Positions 1 to 8,954 of a stretch of DNA of 64,000 nucleotides are shown here, one piece after another. Made by a program: the position numbers and the translations under genes. The notes under the pieces were generated by a model. That model worked only from the letters and a program-made list of their open reading frames with translations, was not told the DNA's origin and did no database searches. Within the stretch, counting starts at the first letter, position 1; each line of letters begins with the position of its first letter. This DNA is from UBA5336 sp964415675 (lineage in GTDB: Bacteria > Pseudomonadota > Alphaproteobacteria > Caulobacterales > Hyphomonadaceae), in assembly GCA_964415675.1 (NCBI GenBank), contig CAYQBG010000018.1:7332-71331 (forward strand), read 5' to 3'.

Positions 1-278
1 GGGAGAGCCCCGGCCTGTCCGGCCTCATCGTCAAACTGATGGGCTGTGACCTCAATCATGATCTTGCCGGCCTCGCTATTGATGCCATGGGCGAACTTGG
101 AACGCTTTATGGCGAGGGTGAATACCTGCGCGATGGCGGCAGCTGGCAGTCGCGATACATGTATGATCTGGGCCTGATCATCGGCGGCGGGACGGCACAG
201 ATCCAGAAGAATATCATCGCGGAACGCGGGCTGGGCATGCCGCGCGAGCCGAAGCCGGCCCAGCCTGGCAGGGCCTGA
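1..278 (+). CDS. Acyl-CoA dehydrogenase, C-terminal end (partial)
   Basis: The frame is open from base 3 and the gene begins before the window, so only about 91 C-terminal residues are visible. The tail GLIIGGGTAQIQKNIIAERG followed by LGMPR is the usual end of FadE-type acyl-CoA dehydrogenases, the flavoproteins that make the alpha-beta double bond in acyl-CoA thioesters. A second acyl-CoA dehydrogenase starts 12 bases after the stop. Such pairs often form heteromeric enzymes acting on sterol or other bulky CoA substrates, so a joint complex is plausible but is inference. The substrate cannot be told from this fragment. Confidence 0.85.
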   Translation, partial: ESPGLSGLIVKLMGCDLNHDLAGLAIDAMGELGTLYGEGEYLRDGGSWQSRYMYDLGLIIGGGTAQIQKNIIAERGLGMPREPKPAQPGRA

Positions 279-290
279 GGGAGCACGATC

Positions 291-1394
291 ATGGAATTCG
301 CACTGTCTCAGGACCAGCGCATGCTGGCAGAGTCCCTTTCCGGCACGCTCGCAAGTATCTGTCCGCTGGATGAAGTTCGCAAAGTCGCAGCAGGCGACGC
401 GCATGCCCGCCAGGCCATCAGCCGGGGCGTAACGGATCTGGGCATTCACCAGATACTCGTGCCAGAAGCCCAAGGCGGGCTCGGGCTCGGCCTTCTCGAT
501 GCGGTTGTCGTGCAGGACGCACTGGGGGCGTCGGTGTCACCGGCGCCATTTCTCGGCAATGCGATGGCGGTTGTGGCGCTCAAGTCGGGCGCAAGCGATG
601 CTCAGCAGGACGAGTGGCTGCCCAGGCTTGCCTCCGGCGAGGTGTGTTTCGGTATCGCGGCAAGCGAGCACACCGGCGCGCGCGCTGGCGCAGGCCTGAC
701 AGCCGGGGCAGGGGGGCTTTCCGGTCGCTCCCTGTTCGCAATTGACGCTGATACAGCGAGCCATATTCTCGCGATTGATAATGAGGGGCGGCTGCATATC
801 GTTCCGATGGAGGTCGCGGGTGTGCAGGCGAATCCGATGCGGTCCATCGACCGGACCCGCGTCTTTTCGGAAATCGTGTTTGACGGTGTCGCCAGCGAGG
901 CACTCTCAGGCGAAAATGAAGACGGATATGCGGCCAATGCGATGATAGCGGCCGGGCGGGTGCTTGTGGCCGCCGATACGCTCGGCGCGGCCCAGGCGAT
1001 GCTTGAAAAAGCTGTCGCCTATGCCGGCGAACGCAAGCAGTTCAACCGTGTCATCGCCAGCTTTCAGGCCGTCAAACATATGTGCGCGGAGATGGCCGCA
1101 GAGATCGAGCCCTCGCGAGGACTGGTCTGGATGGCCGCGCACGCCGCAGATGAAAGGCAAGATGATCGCGATCTGCTCGCTTGCCTTGCAAAGTCACACC
1201 TTGCCGAGATCGGGACATTCGTCGCACGAAAGGCCACCGAAGTGCATGGCGGCATGGGATTCACCGACCTGATGGGGCTGCATTACTGGTTCAAGCGCAT
1301 CGGCGTGAACCGGCAGCTTCTGGGTGGCCCCGAAGTCGTCCGGGCCAGGGCAGCAAAGCTTCAAGGGTGGGGCTGCGAGCACCAGTCCGGTTAA
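291..1394 (+). CDS. Acyl-CoA dehydrogenase, short type
   Basis: The protein has 367 residues and begins MEFALSQDQRMLAESL, a typical alpha-helical N-terminal domain of acyl-CoA dehydrogenases. The C-terminal half has the FAD-domain signatures AYAGERKQFNRVIASFQAVKH and ATEVHGGMGFT. The middle beta domain is short and weakly conserved, as in the second subunit of paired acyl-CoA dehydrogenases. A GAGGGAG ribosome site lies just upstream and the start is 12 bases after the preceding dehydrogenase, so the two are almost certainly co-transcribed. It probably works with that neighbour in beta-oxidation of an unidentified CoA ester. Confidence 0.88.
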   Translation: MEFALSQDQRMLAESLSGTLASICPLDEVRKVAAGDAHARQAISRGVTDLGIHQILVPEAQGGLGLGLLDAVVVQDALGASVSPAPFLGNAMAVVALKSGASDAQQDEWLPRLASGEVCFGIAASEHTGARAGAGLTAGAGGLSGRSLFAIDADTASHILAIDNEGRLHIVPMEVAGVQANPMRSIDRTRVFSEIVFDGVASEALSGENEDGYAANAMIAAGRVLVAADTLGAAQAMLEKAVAYAGERKQFNRVIASFQAVKHMCAEMAAEIEPSRGLVWMAAHAADERQDDRDLLACLAKSHLAEIGTFVARKATEVHGGMGFTDLMGLHYWFKRIGVNRQLLGGPEVVRARAAKLQGWGCEHQSG

Positions 1395-1529
1395 TACCGA
1401 CTTAGTCACTCCGCTCGATTTGGGGCGACGCCTTCATCTGTTTTCAAGGACTTCTGTCTATCCTTCAGAGTGTCCAAAAGGGCTCGAATAAGAAAACCAG
1501 GCTCGACCTGGGGGTAGATGGAGAAAAAA

Positions 1530-2354
1530 ATGAATCTGAAGAAGGCTCTGCTTGCAGGCGCAGCTTTTGCCGTGGCCGCAACAGCCCCGGCGCAGGCTTC
1601 GATCGTCGACAATCCGCACTTCAAGGTCCTTGGCCTTGTGATTGTGTGGGGCGCTGATGCGTCCGACAATTCGCCGATCGTGTCCGATTTCGTGATCGAC
1701 ACTGGCACCGGCACGACTGCCGCTGCCTCTGGCGATGCCGACCTGATCTCCGATGATGTCCATACGGTCGTCACCGGCACACTGGACGCGACCCCGGATT
1801 CACTGGCCAATGGCACGATCCTGTCGGTCACCGACGCGACGAGCGGCGGCGTCTTCACCGATAATGGCACAACCGGCCAGCTCGACGCCGCTGATGTCTT
1901 CACAGCGTTTGGCCTCGACGGCACGACCGATCTGGGCGCCGACGACGCGGAACTGGAATCCAGCTTCTATGTCGCGTCAAATACGGCGTTCGCGATCGAC
2001 GCCGAAGCGTCCGAGCTCACTGCCACCAATTTCGATCTCGCCGATGTCGGCTTCGAAATGTCTGTGACACAGTCGGGCGATGATGGCCTGGCCTTCGGTT
2101 CGGCCGCGCAGCTTCCGCATTCGGGCGGGGCCACGGGTGGTGTGGCCGGCACGGTCACCACGCTGGATGACCTGACTACGGCGGCAAATGTCTTTACCGG
2201 CGACCAGCGCACAGCGGCGAGCACCGGTTCGATCGCGCAGCAGTCGGTGCGTTTCGACGTGGTTTACACGCTCGGTGGGACGGCCGGTTACGATCTGTCG
2301 ATGGGCGCCGGCGAGATTGAAGCCGACGTGACCTATACGGTCTTCGTGCCCTGA
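1530..2354 (+). CDS. Exported acidic beta-rich protein, unknown function
   Basis: Not recognised. I prefer the ATG at 1530 because GGAG lies 6-7 bases upstream; an in-frame ATG at 1518 would add four residues (MEKK). The product is 274 residues with a clear signal peptide, MNLKKALLAGAAFAVAATAP then AQA, with cleavage likely after AQA. The mature part is strongly acidic, rich in Asp, Thr, Gly, Ala and Ser, has no cysteine, and ends in an alternating strand-like stretch (EADVTYTVFVP). This resembles a secreted or surface beta-sheet protein such as a fimbrial-type subunit, but no chaperone or usher is adjacent. It stands alone between an acyl-CoA dehydrogenase and the convergent pnt operon. Confidence 0.7.
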   Translation: MNLKKALLAGAAFAVAATAPAQASIVDNPHFKVLGLVIVWGADASDNSPIVSDFVIDTGTGTTAAASGDADLISDDVHTVVTGTLDATPDSLANGTILSVTDATSGGVFTDNGTTGQLDAADVFTAFGLDGTTDLGADDAELESSFYVASNTAFAIDAEASELTATNFDLADVGFEMSVTQSGDDGLAFGSAAQLPHSGGATGGVAGTVTTLDDLTTAANVFTGDQRTAASTGSIAQQSVRFDVVYTLGGTAGYDLSMGAGEIEADVTYTVFVP

Positions 2355-2382
2355 TCGCACGCTGACAGACCCGAAACAAAAG

Positions 2383-2416
2383 AATGGCCCGGCGCGAGAA
2401 ATTGTGCCGGGCCATT
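2383..2416. terminator. Strong hairpin between convergent genes
   Basis: AATGGCCCGGC (2383-2393) and GCCGGGCCATT (2406-2416) form a perfect 11-bp stem with a 12-base loop. It lies 29 bases after the exported-protein stop and 33 bases before the pntB stop on the other strand. The flanks are A-rich on the left and only weakly T-rich on the right, so it probably serves as a bidirectional terminator, best for the leftward transcript. Confidence 0.65.
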
Positions 2417-2448
2417 TGCATAGAATCCCAAAGACGCGGCGGGCGCGC

Positions 2449-3867
2449 TCAGAGTGACTTGACGATATCCTCGACGACTTTCTTGCCGTCGCCCAGTAGC
2501 ATCATCGTATTCTCATTGAAGAACAGCTCGTTGGAAATGCCCGCATAACCCGAGCCCAGAGAGCGTTTCACAAACAGGACCGTCTTCGCGCTGGCGACGT
2601 CAAGTACCGGCATCCCGTAAATCGGTGAGCTGGGATCGGATTTGGCCGCCGGGTTCGTCACATCATTGGCGCCGATCACGAAGGCTACATCGGCGGTCTT
2701 GAAGTCCGAATTGATATCTTCAAGCTCGAACACATCGTCATAGGACACCTGGGCTTCAGCCAGCAGGACATTCATATGCCCCGGCATCCGACCGGCGACA
2801 GGATGGATGGCGAATTTCACCTCGACGCCTTCCTCCTTCAGGAATTCGGTCATTTCCTTGATCGCATGCTGGGCCTGCGCGACAGCCATGCCATAGCCGG
2901 GCACAATGATAACCTTGGACGCGTTCTTCATGATAAACGCCGCATCTGTCGCTGCGCCGCGCTTGACGGGTCGCTCTTCGCCGTCTCCGGCTGCGTTGGC
3001 AGCTGATTCTTCAGCGCCGAAACCGCCAAGCAGGACGTTCGCGAAGGAGCGGTTCATCCCCTTGCACATGATATAGGACAAGATCGCCCCGGATGAGCCG
3101 ACAAGTGATCCGGTGATGATCAGGCCAAGATTGGAGAGCGTGAATCCCAGCGCGGCGGCGGCCCAGCCTGAATAGGAGTTGAGCACCGAAATCACCACGG
3201 GCATGTCCGCGCCGCCAATCGGGATGATCAGTGTCACGCCAAGGATGAGGGCGAGAATGACGACCGTCCAGAAGGCATATTCGAGATTGCCATGACTCAT
3301 CGCCAGAACGACGATCATGGCAATCACACCGCCAAGCAGCGCGATGTTCAGAACATGGCGCGCCGGCAAGAGAATGGGCTTGCCCGAGATGTTTCCGTTC
3401 AGCTTGGCAAACGCAATTACAGAGCCTGAAACCGTGACCGCCCCCAAAAGGGCCGAGACGCATAGCTCCACCGCTGAACGCGAACTGACATGCAAGTCGG
3501 CGCTGGCGGCAGCCAGGCCAAAACTCTCCGGCGAATAATAGGCAGCTGCGGCCACCAGAAGGGACGCTCCGCCGCCCAGCGCGTTGAAAGCGCCGACCAG
3601 TTGCGGCATGTCCGTCATCGGGGCCCGCGAGGCGAGAAGCGCGCCAACCCCGCCGCCTGCCCCAAGGGCTGCCGCGATCAGCCCAATCGTGACCGGCTCG
3701 AGCTTGGGTGCGATGATCGCGACCGTCGTCGCCATGGCAAGCGCCATGCCCAGCATACCGAGGAGATTGCCGGTTCTCGCGGATTCCGGATGAGACAGAC
3801 CACGGATCGACAGGATGAACAGGACCGCAGATGCGGCATAGGAAAGAGCGGCGAGATCTGCGGTCAT
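2449..3867 (-). CDS. pntB: NAD(P) transhydrogenase subunit beta
   Basis: The 472-residue protein has a series of hydrophobic membrane helices over the first two thirds, then a soluble NADP(H)-binding domain III (PGYGMAVAQAQHAIKEM, GRMPGHMNVLLAEA, VIGANDVTNPAA). It is the NADP-binding membrane subunit that uses the proton gradient to drive hydride transfer from NADH to NADP+. Its ATG overlaps the stop of pntAB (ATGA, 3864-3867), so it is the last gene of a three-gene operon. Length and domain order are normal for the alphaproteobacterial split enzyme. Confidence 0.97.
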   Translation of the reverse strand: MTADLAALSYAASAVLFILSIRGLSHPESARTGNLLGMLGMALAMATTVAIIAPKLEPVTIGLIAAALGAGGGVGALLASRAPMTDMPQLVGAFNALGGGASLLVAAAAYYSPESFGLAAASADLHVSSRSAVELCVSALLGAVTVSGSVIAFAKLNGNISGKPILLPARHVLNIALLGGVIAMIVVLAMSHGNLEYAFWTVVILALILGVTLIIPIGGADMPVVISVLNSYSGWAAAALGFTLSNLGLIITGSLVGSSGAILSYIMCKGMNRSFANVLLGGFGAEESAANAAGDGEERPVKRGAATDAAFIMKNASKVIIVPGYGMAVAQAQHAIKEMTEFLKEEGVEVKFAIHPVAGRMPGHMNVLLAEAQVSYDDVFELEDINSDFKTADVAFVIGANDVTNPAAKSDPSSPIYGMPVLDVASAKTVLFVKRSLGSGYAGISNELFFNENTMMLLGDGKKVVEDIVKSL

Positions 3868-4244
3868 GATTTCTTCCTGTACATTGCCAGCATGCGCCGT
3901 GTGACGAGGAAGCCGCCAAAGATATTGATGGATGCGAAGAAGACGGCCGTGGCCCCGAGCCCCCGCGCCGTCCAGGTTTCGCGCGTCGCTTCGCCATCAA
4001 CGGCAACGGCCGTCGCCGCGATTATCGCAGCCACCACAACGATGGCGGAGATCGCATTCGTCACGGACATCAGCGGTGTGTGCAGTGCCGGTGTCACCGA
4101 CCAGACAACATAATAGCCGACAAAGACGGCGAGGACGAAAATCACGACCAGAAAGACTGTAGCGCTTGCCACAGCGCCGGTCGTTGCAGCCGCGGCCGGT
4201 AGCGCAATCAGACCTGCCAGGAGTGAAACTATGAGTGCTTTCAT
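3864..4244 (-). CDS. pntAB: NAD(P) transhydrogenase subunit alpha, membrane part
   Basis: This 126-residue protein corresponds to the membrane part of the alpha chain (alpha-2), encoded separately as in Rhodospirillum-type enzymes. It has an N-terminal hydrophobic stretch that may be a signal or extra helix, then three helices including VFVGYYVVWSVTPALHTPLM and SVTNAISAIVVVAAI, the classic TPLMSVTNAISG-like motif (here ending AISAI). It overlaps pntAA and pntB by four bases each, which indicates translational coupling. Confidence 0.95.
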   Translation of the reverse strand: MKALIVSLLAGLIALPAAAATTGAVASATVFLVVIFVLAVFVGYYVVWSVTPALHTPLMSVTNAISAIVVVAAIIAATAVAVDGEATRETWTARGLGATAVFFASINIFGGFLVTRRMLAMYRKKS

Positions 4245-5368
4245 GAGCTCAGCCTTTCATTCACGGTCTCCCCGTCCCGGGTCAGCAGCATGGCCGCCAC
4301 GATTTCGTCATCCGTGTCGAAACTGAGAGAGCCGTCCTCGCTGGTGATCAGCGGAAGAAAATTGTGGATATTGCGGGCATAGAGCGACGAGGCATCGGTT
4401 GCGACCTTTGCCGGCAAATTCGTGAAGCCCGCGACCATGACGCCGGCATGCTCGACAATCTCATCGGGCTTTGACAAGGGGCAGTTGCCGCCCTGTGACA
4501 CGGCCATATCGATGATGACCGAACCAGGATGCATCGTCTCGACCATCTCCTTCGAGATCAGCACGGGCGCCGGCCGGCCGGGGATGAGCGCGGTTGTGAT
4601 CACAATATCCTGTTTCGCAATGTGCGAGGCGGTCAGCTCAGCCTGCCTTGCCTTGTATTCGTCAGACATTTCCCTGGCGTAGCCGCCGGCGGTTTCCGCC
4701 GCCTCGAACTCTTCATCTTCGACGGCGATGAATTTCGCACCAAGGGACTCCACCTGTTCCTTCGCGGCCGGGCGTACATCTGTGGCGGTCACCACGGCAC
4801 CGAGGCGTCTTGCCGTTGCGATAGCCTGGAGGCCGGCCACCCCGGCGCCCATGATGAACACTTTAGCCGGAGAAACCGTACCGGCCGCGGTCATCATCAT
4901 CGGCATGGCGCGGCCATACAAGTGTGCGCCTTCGAGCGCCGCGCGATACCCGGCGAGGTTGGACTGGGACGACAGCGCGTCGATGCTTTGGGCGCGGGTG
5001 ATCCGCGGGGCCCATTCCAGCGACAAGGTGGTCAGTTTCTTCTTGTTAAAGTCGCTAAGCGCCTCAGCGGCGTTGAACGGATCGAGAAGACCAATCAGCG
5101 TCGTGCCATCGGGCAGGCTTGCAATCATGTCGGCCTCAGGACGTTGGACGCACAAGACGATATCCCCGCCTTCACATGCAGCCTTCGCCGTTTCGGCGAC
5201 CGTGGCGCCCTTGTCGATATAGGCTGAGTCCGTGAATCCTGCCGCCAATCCGGCGCCGGATTGAACACAGACCTCGTGGCCTTCGCTCTTGTATCTGGTC
5301 ACTGTTTCGGGAACTGCGGCAACCCGCGCTTCTCCCGAATGTGACTCCTTGAGAACACAGATTTTCAT
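4241..5368 (-). CDS. pntAA: NAD(P) transhydrogenase subunit alpha, NAD(H)-binding part
   Basis: The 375-residue soluble protein starts MKICVLKESHSGEARVAAVP, the usual N-terminus of the PntA/alanine dehydrogenase family. It carries the NAD-binding Rossmann motif GAGVAGLQAIATARRLGAVV and the domain I signature near GNCPLSKPDEIVEHAGV. It binds NAD(H) and passes hydride to PntB. It is first in the leftward operon pntAA-pntAB-pntB. The 71 bases upstream contain an imperfect inverted repeat (CGAAAGAATT with AATTCGACTTTCG) but no promoter that I can assign. Confidence 0.96.
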   Translation of the reverse strand: MKICVLKESHSGEARVAAVPETVTRYKSEGHEVCVQSGAGLAAGFTDSAYIDKGATVAETAKAACEGGDIVLCVQRPEADMIASLPDGTTLIGLLDPFNAAEALSDFNKKKLTTLSLEWAPRITRAQSIDALSSQSNLAGYRAALEGAHLYGRAMPMMMTAAGTVSPAKVFIMGAGVAGLQAIATARRLGAVVTATDVRPAAKEQVESLGAKFIAVEDEEFEAAETAGGYAREMSDEYKARQAELTASHIAKQDIVITTALIPGRPAPVLISKEMVETMHPGSVIIDMAVSQGGNCPLSKPDEIVEHAGVMVAGFTNLPAKVATDASSLYARNIHNFLPLITSEDGSLSFDTDDEIVAAMLLTRDGETVNERLSS

Positions 5369-5439
5369 AATGCCAGTTACTGCGAAAGAATTCTGACATG
5401 CGCAATGGCAAAATTCGACTTTCGTAGAATGTTTTGCCT

Positions 5440-8400
5440 TTACGCAACGAATTCCACAGATGCGCCATCAGGGTGTTTTGCATCACTGGCCGGCGGCTGA
5501 CTATCCATTGGAAAAGGCAGATGCTTGACTCTGAAAAGTTCTTCCTCGGTCAGTTCAATCACGTGGCTGTGCGTTGTGCCGCCATGGTGAACGGTCAGGC
5601 GGTAGCGTCCCGGGGAAAGTCCATCAAACGCATACTGACCGAAACTTGCGGCAGCCTGTTCGAGCTTGTCGTGTTTGGGGTGATCAAGCGATTGCAGCTC
5701 GATCCATGCACCTTCAAGACGGGTTTCGCCCGGATCAGGGCTGGCATCGTCATCGCTGTCCATGAAGACTGTGCCGCGAATTTGTCCGCTGGCAATGACC
5801 GGGATATCCAGCTGCGTGATACGCCCTTCGCCGATCGTCGCCCGCAGCGCCGCATCCTCACGCACAAGCAGGCCAAGCGGCAGCGATCGCCGGTCAACCC
5901 AGAGCGAGAACAGCCCTGTCTTCATGTTCTGTATGGTGTAGAACCCGTTCGGATCGACTTGCAGGCTCAGCCGCGTATTTCTCACGCCAACCCGCACACC
6001 GGGAATTCCCGATTCATCCGGCTGGCGGATCCCGTCGCGGTTCCGGTCGAGAAAGACCCGGCCCTTGAGCACGCCGCGACCGTCCAGGGGAAGGTTATGC
6101 TTGCGAGGCGGATTGAAGACGAGACTTCCACGCAGGCCTGCTGCCAGGCTGCGGCTGTCGCGGAAATTATCGAAATAGGCCGCTTCCAGCCGAACATTGC
6201 GGGTCACGGCATAATGAGCATTCACAGATCCGAAGAAATCGGTACGGGCACGCTCAGGATCGATCGATTGCAGCGCTGAGACCTGGGCCCGCAAGCCGAG
6301 TCTGTCACCGAGCGTCTCGCCGCTGTCGACTGAGGCAACGCCGCCGAAACGGGCGAACTGGCCCGTGTCGTCGGCGATCATTGTCGCAGATGGCGCCAGC
6401 GTGACCGATGCACCCCGACCGACCGGGCGGCGAAACGGACGACCGTTCACCGTTGCAACGAAGCGCTGCTGGTCCCTTTCTCTGCCGTGTGTGGAATTGA
6501 AAGTGGCCTGGACCTGTCCCCAGTCGAAGCGCTGATGAGCGCGCAGATTGACGACGCTGAGCGCATTATCGCCGGACGGGGCCGAACTCGTCGAATGCCC
6601 GAAATCGAGGGACACATCCGCGCCATTTTCGCCAAGTCGTCCGCTGGCCGATAGCGATACACCATTCGACGTGGCGTCTCCCGTCTGCGAGACGAGGGTC
6701 CGCGCGCCGGCAGCGGGGTTGTGAAAAAAGCCCCAGGCCTCGCGGCCGCGCCAGTCCACTGAGAGATGAGCGCGGGTCCGGCTGATTCCGGCCGAGAATG
6801 CCTCGCGCGTGACCGCTTCGGCTGCGTTGACAGGTTCAAGCGCTATAGGTGCAGAGTTCAACGTGGCTGATGTCTCGCCTGTCTCCTCATCAACTGCCAT
6901 ACGTCGCTGGGAAAACCGCGCGCCTTCATGGCTGAATGAGGCGCGAAGACTGGACAACTGAGAGAGACGATAATGCGCGTCGACCTGGCCACGCAGATCG
7001 GCGCCGTTTTCGAACACGCCCAGATCGGCGCTCGCAAAGACGCCGGCCAGCCCCGCTTCCAGCGGCTGCCCGGATTCGGAGATGATTTCCTGTTTCATGC
7101 TCGCCACGATGCGCCCGGACTCGCGATTGTGACCGCTGCTGACGGCAAGCCCGATTTCGCGCCGTTTTTCGGGATTGATATGTCGCACACCGATCGCTCC
7201 CCCGTCGAAATCCGGTCGCGACACACGCTCATTGACCTTGGTCGATCCTGCCAGCGGCACGCCGGCCGCAATTGCCAGGATCGTGTTATTCTTTGTGCGC
7301 TTGCGCCAGGTCACACCGCGTATCCTTGACACGTTCACGCCGGTCAATTCGCCAAGCCGCGGCGTGGCATCGCCAAGACTGCCCTGCCAGCCTTTCAGAG
7401 ACTCGATATCGACAGACATCCAGCGCGGCTGGAGCTCTTCGGGCGAATGCAAGCCGCCCAGAGTTTCATAGCGGGTGACCGAGGTGAAACCGCGCAGGCG
7501 GGCATGCAGCGCGGCAGTGTTCGTTCCGCGATTGCCCAGAGCGAAGTCCAGCCGTTCTGGCATCAATGGAGTATGCGACGCCTCGTCCGTCACCCGCTCA
7601 CCCGGCAGCGCGCCCGTAGAAAGACGGTCATCAAGTCGGACATCGATCCTGTCCGATCCAGGCTCCAGCACCACATGTGTACCGGTCAGGGTTTCAACGG
7701 CCGAGAAGGGCAGGAGGAGGGTTGAGGACTCGGCATAGCTGATATTCGGCGTGACACCGCGCGGCTCTCCATTGACCGAGACGAGGCCGGTGGCAAGATC
7801 GAGCTTGAACACGGCAGAATCCTGGACCCGTGTGACAGTCACGGTGCCGGCGTCCATGTCCTCGTGAACTTCGTGGCCGAGCGCTTCAGCGACCGGGCGC
7901 AGTGGGACCAGCAATATGGAGCCCACCGTGCGCGGCTCCTGATCCAGAAAGCCGAGTCTTTCACCTTCCACAAAGAGGTCGAGGTCGAACTGAGGACGCA
8001 GCCGGTCATCCAGTGTCAGAATGAGGCGTCCATTCTCACTCTCGCCGATATGGCAGCCGGTCAGGACTGAAATCGCATTCGCCTCCAGCCATGTGTCGGG
8101 CTTATCGCGCCTCGTCCATTCCGGCAGCTTGCCCAGCACCGCCTTGCCGGAGCGCACCTTGCCATCGGAAAAATCGATGCTCATCCGCGCGCCGTCCTGA
8201 TAGCGGCGGATGACCAGCAGGGTTTCCTGTGTGGAAATATCCCCCTTCAGAGCCTCTATGAGCGGGCGGGCGTCGATCAGCGTGCGACCCGCAGCGTCAA
8301 CCTTCTGGCGGGTGGCGACGTCTGCGCCTTCAACCATGACCGTGACATGCATGACCGAGCCCTCTTCGCTGGGCGCAGCGGCGACGACGCTCTCGCCCGC

Positions 8401-8487
8401 CTGCGAATGAGCCGGAGCAGTAAGCGGGCCGGAAATGGCCAGCCAGGCAGCTGAAACAGCCACCGCATATGCGAGCTTGCGGATCAT
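5440..8487 (-). CDS. Large predicted outer-membrane/surface protein with stalk-like and Cna-B-like domains
   Basis: Function not recognised. The 1015-residue protein has a signal peptide (residues 1-30, ending APAHSQA). Residues about 50-300 contain repeats reminiscent of the copper amine oxidase N-terminal (stalk) domain (VNGEPRGVTPNISYAESSTL, LLPFSAVETLTG, SILLVPLRPVAEALGHEV). Residues about 310-790 are a long alternating-strand region without helices, compatible with a beta-barrel or usher-like channel. Two Cna-B/SdrD-like beta-sandwich repeats follow, at about 800-890 (FLDRNRDGIRQPDESGIPG) and 895-985 (FMDSDDDASPDPGETRLEG), with Ca2+-type Asp loops. The order recalls a fimbrial usher with appended surface modules, but no chaperone or pilin is near. 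Its start is 41 bases after a small exported protein, so the two probably form an operon. Confidence 0.75.
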   Translation of the reverse strand: MIRKLAYAVAVSAAWLAISGPLTAPAHSQAGESVVAAAPSEEGSVMHVTVMVEGADVATRQKVDAAGRTLIDARPLIEALKGDISTQETLLVIRRYQDGARMSIDFSDGKVRSGKAVLGKLPEWTRRDKPDTWLEANAISVLTGCHIGESENGRLILTLDDRLRPQFDLDLFVEGERLGFLDQEPRTVGSILLVPLRPVAEALGHEVHEDMDAGTVTVTRVQDSAVFKLDLATGLVSVNGEPRGVTPNISYAESSTLLLPFSAVETLTGTHVVLEPGSDRIDVRLDDRLSTGALPGERVTDEASHTPLMPERLDFALGNRGTNTAALHARLRGFTSVTRYETLGGLHSPEELQPRWMSVDIESLKGWQGSLGDATPRLGELTGVNVSRIRGVTWRKRTKNNTILAIAAGVPLAGSTKVNERVSRPDFDGGAIGVRHINPEKRREIGLAVSSGHNRESGRIVASMKQEIISESGQPLEAGLAGVFASADLGVFENGADLRGQVDAHYRLSQLSSLRASFSHEGARFSQRRMAVDEETGETSATLNSAPIALEPVNAAEAVTREAFSAGISRTRAHLSVDWRGREAWGFFHNPAAGARTLVSQTGDATSNGVSLSASGRLGENGADVSLDFGHSTSSAPSGDNALSVVNLRAHQRFDWGQVQATFNSTHGRERDQQRFVATVNGRPFRRPVGRGASVTLAPSATMIADDTGQFARFGGVASVDSGETLGDRLGLRAQVSALQSIDPERARTDFFGSVNAHYAVTRNVRLEAAYFDNFRDSRSLAAGLRGSLVFNPPRKHNLPLDGRGVLKGRVFLDRNRDGIRQPDESGIPGVRVGVRNTRLSLQVDPNGFYTIQNMKTGLFSLWVDRRSLPLGLLVREDAALRATIGEGRITQLDIPVIASGQIRGTVFMDSDDDASPDPGETRLEGAWIELQSLDHPKHDKLEQAAASFGQYAFDGLSPGRYRLTVHHGGTTHSHVIELTEEELFRVKHLPFPMDSQPPASDAKHPDGASVEFVA

Positions 8488-8528
8488 CTGACAGCAATCG
8501 CCCCGAACTCAGGTTCGGGACGGGCGCC

Positions 8529-8954
8529 TCAGTCTGCGCAGCCAGGAATGTCCGCGAAGCGACGGCAGGCGCCTGTCGCACAATGCAGAAGGACCACATC
8601 CCGGAATATCTGCTCGCCGCCACGATCCGGATTGATAACGGAGATTCCCGGGGCATCTGGCGAGATGTCGAGCCGGAAGGTCTGGTCGAGCTTCGCGGTC
8701 ATCCGTCCAACCGAGACAAATTCGCTGGTCCGGGAGACCCATTGCGCGCCGTCCCGTTTGGCCGGTGCCAGCTGTTTCAGGCACTGACCGGTCATCCAGA
8801 TCTCGCCGGTCGCCTCATTGAGCAGGAAACCATCCTCCTGGCCCGGCAGGCCGATCCACAGATCGGCATTGGCCGGCTCAGCCTGCCCACTCAGCAGGCT
8901 CAGGCTGGCAAGTATTGCTGCGCATCCTGTAACGTGTTCTTTCACCACTATCAT
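8529..8954 (-). CDS. Small exported protein paired with the large surface protein
   Basis: Not recognised. I take the ATG at 8954, giving 141 residues beginning MIVVKEHVTGCAAILASLSL with a signal peptide ending near EPANA. An open frame extends upstream to 9053 but that part is Lys-rich and unlike a signal sequence. The mature protein (about 110 residues) has three cysteines (GQCLKQ, LHCATGACRRF) plus a fourth at the C-terminus (PGCAD), and beta-strand-like segments. It lies 41 bases upstream of the 1015-residue surface protein on the same strand and is presumably its partner in the envelope. Confidence 0.6.
   Translation of the reverse strand: MIVVKEHVTGCAAILASLSLLSGQAEPANADLWIGLPGQEDGFLLNEATGEIWMTGQCLKQLAPAKRDGAQWVSRTSEFVSVGRMTAKLDQTFRLDISPDAPGISVINPDRGGEQIFRDVVLLHCATGACRRFADIPGCAD

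Noticed and set aside
1406..1924. 172-codon minus-strand frame
   Set aside because: Mostly antisense to the exported protein at 1530 and low in complexity (Ser/Ala/Val-rich); no ribosome site.
5434..6279. 281-codon plus-strand frame
   Set aside because: Antisense to the large surface-protein gene, which has a signal peptide and clear domains; the plus-strand translation has no protein-like pattern.
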